Positions 59,746 to 64,000 of a DNA stretch of 64,000 bases are shown piece by piece. The notes under the pieces were generated by a model. It was not told the DNA's origin. It saw only the letters and a list, made by a program, of their open reading frames with translations, and did not search any database. How positions within the stretch are numbered: the stretch's first letter is position 1; each line of letters begins with the position of its first letter. This DNA comes from Gnetum montanum. Its lineage: Eukaryota; Streptophyta; Gnetopsida; Gnetales; Gnetaceae. The stretch lies in the NCBI GenBank assembly GCA_015680685.1, contig MNCI01005876.1:531566-595565 (forward strand), written 5' to 3'. The translations under genes and the position numbers were made by a program.

Positions 59746-59749
59746 CATA

Positions 59750-60372
59750 TGTATGCTTAGGTTTGCACAAGACCTGACATTGCATTTACTATGGGAATGT
59801 TAGGTAGATATCAAAGTAATCTAGGTATTGACCACTAGAGGGCTACAAAGAAAGTGATGAGGTACCTTCAAGGTACAAAAGATTAGATGCTTATGTATAA
59901 AAAAATTGACTCCTTGAAGGTGACTAGCTACTCCAACTTAGACTTTGCTAGCTATGTTGATTCACAGAAATCAACATTTGGTTATGTTTTTATGTTAGTT
60001 GAAGGAGCTATACCCTAAAAGACTGAAAAGAAAATTTTGGTTGCTACTCCCACCATGGAGGCAGAGTTCGTTCCTTATTTTGAGGCTACTTCACATGGTT
60101 TATGGCTAAAGAGTTTCATATCAGGACTTAGAATTGTGGATTCTATATTTAGGTCATTAAGAATGTTTTGTCACAACTAAACCACTATCTTTATGGCTAA
60201 GAATAATAAGAGTGGTAGTCAAAGTAAACACATCGACATCAAGTACTTATCCATAAGGGAACACATTAAGGAAAACAAAGTGATAATTGTGCATATAAGC
60301 ATTAAATTAATGATAGTTGATCCTTTGACAAAAGAAATGCCACCAAATTCATTTAAGGATGATGTAGTTTGA
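59750..60372 (+). pseudogene. RNase H of element J
   Basis: RPDIAFTMGMLGRYQSN, RATKKVMRYLQGTKD, DFASYVDSQKSTFGYVF, MEAEFVPYFEA, SKHIDIKYLSIREHI and VDPLTKEMP, the standard end of copia pol. Several stops. Confidence 0.8.
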
Positions 60373-60673
60373 ATGGGACTTGATTCCATATTGTAATTTT
60401 TTGTACATACAACTTACAATCTTAATGAAACTCTTATTCAATTATGCTATTTTCTCATATGATTTGTGCATATAGTCATTAGAGAAAATACATAGATGGG
60501 AGGACCAAGAATGAACATTGGGTTTATTCATAAAGTTAAGTTACCATATAAGGAATTACATTTGAAATAATATGCATTGTAATACATGGAAGATAATACT
60601 CACATTAAGAGGAACTATTGTCATGATTCATGCATTTATTTCTTGAACTCTAAACCTGATTAAATATGGAGAC

Positions 60674-60685
60674 CAAGTGGGAGAT
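60674..60685 (+). other. Polypurine tract of element J
   Basis: CAAGTGGGAGAT directly before the 3' LTR, typical for copia. Confidence 0.75.
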
Positions 60686-61234
60686 TGTAGCATGCGTTAC
60701 CCACTAACATGCTTTCTACATTAGTTTAATGCATGAAAGTGGCCACCATGCCTACTAACACATTTTATGGGTTAGTTAATGCATGAAAGTATCCACTATG
60801 CCCACTAACATGTTTTTATGACCACTAACATATTTTTTATGATTTGGTTAATGCATTAAGGTGGTATCCATATTCAATGATGCATTTTTTTACACATTGG
60901 CATTGGGTGTCTTATGGTAACTAATTACATGGCCTATAAATTCATTCTTGATGGAAGAATAAAGGTAGCACAAATCACAATAAGATTGTAGTTTTGGTCC
61001 TCTTCATAGACACTTCAAGATTACATACACCATCATTGTATAGCACCCATGTGAAAGAAGAATTAGAATGCCAAGTTTAATCTGAGGCATCAATGACTGG
61101 AGGTTAGTTCCATTTGCTCAAGAATTATGCATTTCCAATTATTTATGCATGTGAATTTCTTGTGCCATTTTCTTTCACATTATATACTTTGATTACTTGT
61201 GTCATCTAGTTTTCTACACAATTATTTTCTTACA
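60686..61234 (+). mobile_element. 3' LTR of element J
   Basis: TGTAGCATGCG to TTCTTACA, with ~50-base tandem units at 60700-60860 and a TATA-like GGCCTATAAA at 60931-60940. Followed by TATAC. Confidence 0.85.
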
Positions 61235-61239
61235 TATAC
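61235..61239. other. Right target site duplication of element J
   Basis: TATAC, identical to 47153-47157. Confidence 0.8.
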
Positions 61240-63255
61240 TCCTATTACCACTCTTGTAGTAACCAAGCAACATCATGCAGTAGAAACTGTAGGAGGAAGG
61301 CATCTAAGGTAGAGAAGAAAGAGTGACAATAATAGAAACATTGATTCTGGGATTGTTGGATGGCATAGCATTGCTATGCATTGTGGGGCTACCTTTGTAG
61401 TCACACGAATGGGCAAGAACCATGAGCTAGGCATGGTAGATAGCACTACAGTTAGAGCACATGTGGCACCTATGATAGACATGGGCTTGCACATAACACC
61501 TTCTCTACCTCTTCCTAGACAACCAAACACTGACATAGCTTAAGATGTTGGACCCAACACATGCACATGGACATGCTTGCCACTCATGCCCTACCCCACC
61601 CATAGCTTATGCATCTCTAGCTTCACCATAGTGGGCCTAGGAACCATTGTCTATGTGATCAATAGTTATGCCTTTGATGACAAGGCATTTTAGCTACACC
61701 GCCAAGTTCTTTGCTCCACACTCTTCTACTTTGACTACCACCATGGCTGTTGGGAACACTGTTAGCACATGCACCACCTACAAGGTGTAATCGTGGATAG
61801 TTTCAGATCCCCCATAGTGACAAATCCATTAACTTCCTCTACACCAATGGTGCAGTGCTAAGCTCTATCTCAGCCTCCAATGGTAGCGGTGGTAAGGGTT
61901 GGTACTGTGTCCCTATACCTATATGCCATCATGATGGTGATAATGCTAATGATTTTAGTGTCAATCTATAGCTTTGAGTTAGTCATGTTGTCATGATACA
62001 TGATTATGGTGGATGTGAGACCAGTGCTGCTGCTACTACTACTTTTGCTTCTACTTCTTCTGCTTCTTGCATATACATGTTCTACTACTCATCCCTCTAT
62101 AGGTAATCCTCCTTGCTAGTCCTTTTCAAGGATACCCACTTTACCTTGTACCTTAATTTATGATGAAACAATGGTAGGTTTTGTGTGACTGAATCTTTAT
62201 TAAAACGAGGGTTTATATGATCAATAATCTTGTTTGCGATAGGGTTGTGTATGTGGTTGTATTTGATGTTAATTTTGTAGCATGCTTAAGGTTTCAAGTG
62301 AAAATTGGTAAATGTAGGGCTTTTAACCTTATTTCAGTCCTATAGTATTTAAGATATATTGAAAACATAGAAAGTGATCATGATATGGAGAATCCTATTA
62401 TTCTTGTTCATGTTGTATCATCTTTAGTTTCAATATAGAGTGATGATCAATGGATCTTATAGTATGATTCAAAGAGTTGCAACATGTTATAATGGATGCA
62501 AGCCTTAAAATTCAATCATAGGCAATAATATTTTTATTAATATTACAATGGTTGTAGGCTATCTAGTACTACTTAGTTACTATGTTGTCTACTGAACAAC
62601 CATTAAAGTGCATATTTTTACTGTGTTCCTTGGTTGTGAATGAGGATTTGAACCTTGAATTTAATACCTTCTAAGTAAATGCTCTAACTATTTAGTTATG
62701 GCTATCTAACATAAATCAACAAAAGTAAAAAAAATGAGAATCTAAATTTAACCTCAATTATATGTACTTGATAAATAATATGTTTTGGTCCATTGGGACA
62801 AAGATCCTATGCTAATAGTGTAGTGCTTGACCTTGGCATTATACATAGTGTATAGTGCAGATATTGGTACAAATATATAACAGTATAACTATTTTTGTGA
62901 GTTTATAGGGGTTTTAAACATTGGTTTTTTATTTTCAGTTTATAACTAGAAATAATGCATACATTCTCTTGGATGTGCATACATGCTTCATAAATTTTTC
63001 ACTTTCAAGTGTAGAAATGTTGGTTGTGCTTTTTTCTTTCAAATTAATCTTCATGAATTTTCTTTATCTATAAGACTTATTTTTAGATAATTTGTATGGT
63101 GTGACTTGTAATTATTACTAAAATATCATAAATATCTTGGTTTTATACTATTGCGACATTATGGAAAAAATGTGTTTTTTTATTTGTAGACTTTGGACAA
63201 GAGAATAAGTTTACATAGTTTGATTGTTTGAATTATAATTGTTTCAAATTTTTTT
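61240..63255. other. Unassigned sequence right of element J
   Basis: 61240-62130 is less AT-rich, with phrases like those at 38400-38650 (TATGCATCTCT, GGGCC), but no convincing frame. 62130-63255 is AT-rich without recognised features. Confidence 0.45.
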
Positions 63256-63261
63256 TGATAC

Positions 63262-63540
63262 AAATATGACATTACATTTAATAGATGGGAGAAAGAATCA
63301 AGTCTACCTCAAAAAATTATTGTAGAAGAACCATATGGCCTTGTTGCATTAAATGATGATCTTTATGTAGTTCCTGGTTCTTCATGCATCAACTATCATT
63401 CTACACAAGCATCTACAAATGTAGGAATCACCTTGATTTTTTAGGTATATAATCTAAGGAAATGGTCATGGAGATTAATTTCAACAAAACCTCCTACAAA
63501 AAGCCCACTAAAGTTCCTTTGGATAACTATGTGTTATATA
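63262..63540 (+). pseudogene. Kelch-like protein fragment
   Basis: One plus frame reads YKYDITFNRWEKESSLPQ, then EEPYGLVALNDDLYVVPG, then after a TAG VYNLRKWSWRLISTKPP. The alternation of YD...N-x-W, then a hydrophobic strand with YVV-G, then VYN...W is the pattern of kelch repeats in plant F-box/kelch proteins. Only about one and a half repeats are present, with one stop, so it is an exon remnant. No F-box is visible here. Confidence 0.45.
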
Positions 63541-64000
63541 GAACTATAATTTATTGTTATATAATCTATGGTTTGTTCTTGTAAATAGGATTTATCACCT
63601 GTATTGTATGATCTATGATAGTCCATTATTGTTTTATAATCTGTATATAGTTATTCAAGTCTTAACATGTATATGCATTTGTGGGTTATAGGTAATCTAT
63701 GCCTATAGTTTGATCTTTGTTTTTCCTTATAGTAGTTTCACTCCCTCTATAGGGACATTTCTCATTACCATTGTTGTCATACTATACCTCCTTGAAGCCA
63801 TAATAATATACAAATTCAAAGCTATTATACTATTTGATTTGCATGTAATTTTGTTATCTCAAGCTTGCATGATATTCTCATAATAAATTCAATAACGTCT
63901 CTTAGATTTTAATTGATGTTCTTTGCACTCATCATCTTGTCATATTTTTATGAGGGATAGTCATGATCATTGTGGGTTGATAGGCTTACAATAGCAATGT
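63541..64000. other. AT-rich sequence, nothing recognised
   Basis: No coding or repeat signal supported. Confidence 0.5.

Larger units (their letters stand above)
47158..61234 (+). mobile_element. Element J: Ty1/copia retrotransposon with nested insertions
   Basis: Bounded by TATAC duplications. The 5' LTR starts at 47158, is split by D2 (47268-50690) and ends at 51161, followed by a primer site. Block H (51177-54815) comes next, then a second partial copy of the LTR and primer site (54816-55250), gag, protease, integrase, RT and RNase H, a polypurine tract and the 3' LTR (60686-61234). Integrase before RT identifies copia. Without insertions J would be about 6.6 kb. All frames are broken. 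Confidence 0.8.

Noticed and set aside
61273-61536. 87-codon minus-strand ORF
   Set aside because: No recognisable domain, no neighbouring exon signals and no conserved copy seen.
1-64000. tRNA or rRNA genes
   Set aside because: Only tRNA-complementary primer sites were found; no cloverleaf-like gene with both promoter boxes or ribosomal sequence was recognised.

Overview
The window looks like nuclear DNA from a seed plant with a large, retrotransposon-rich genome. A gymnosperm or similar lineage would fit because the copies are old and decayed, but the sequence does not prove it. It is AT-rich. Nearly all coding signal is broken Ty3/gypsy or Ty1/copia sequence: no pol frame is intact and LTR pairs are visibly diverged. 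I saw no rRNA, tRNA, CRISPR array or intact host gene.

Layout: (1) 1-3392, minus strand: 5' end of a tRNA-Asn-primed element (D1) with a ~3 kb LTR, running off the left edge. It sits inside the 3' LTR of an older Athila-like gypsy fragment (C; 3393-5887 and 13314-13625, minus). (2) C is split by a plus-strand relative (A; 5888-13313) that kept LTRs, gag and protease but lost RT, RNase H and integrase. (3) 13626-22024: mostly unassigned AT-rich repeats, with two back-to-back LTRs of family F. (4) 22030-32283, minus: the best-preserved element (B), with LTRs, PBS, PPT, gag-PR-RT-RH-IN order and target duplication CATAA. (5) 33591-42544, minus: element F with LTRs and target duplication AAAAA, an RT-to-integrase deletion, and a gene-like antisense segment between its 5' LTR and gag. 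(6) 43180-46165: a decayed plus-strand gypsy pol followed by an opposite-orientation solo LTR of the F family. (7) 47158-61234, plus: a Ty1/copia element (J) with target duplication TATAC. Its 5' LTR is split by a 3.4 kb solo LTR (D2, duplication GCCAC) that carries a 128-codon host-like ORF. Just after its primer site lies block H, a gypsy gag flanked by inverted LTRs and bracketed by ~440-450 bp direct copies of J's own LTR. (8) 61240-64000: unassigned sequence plus a kelch-like coding fragment near 63.3-63.5 kb.

The genes do not form a pathway. They are layers of retrotransposition: A and D1 landed in C, D2 and H landed in J. A, B and C share an ~2 kb region between integrase and 3' LTR containing a small ORF preceded by a splice-acceptor-like motif. 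The items most worth follow-up are that ORF, the two D-family LTRs with different gene-like cargo, and the inverted-LTR block H.
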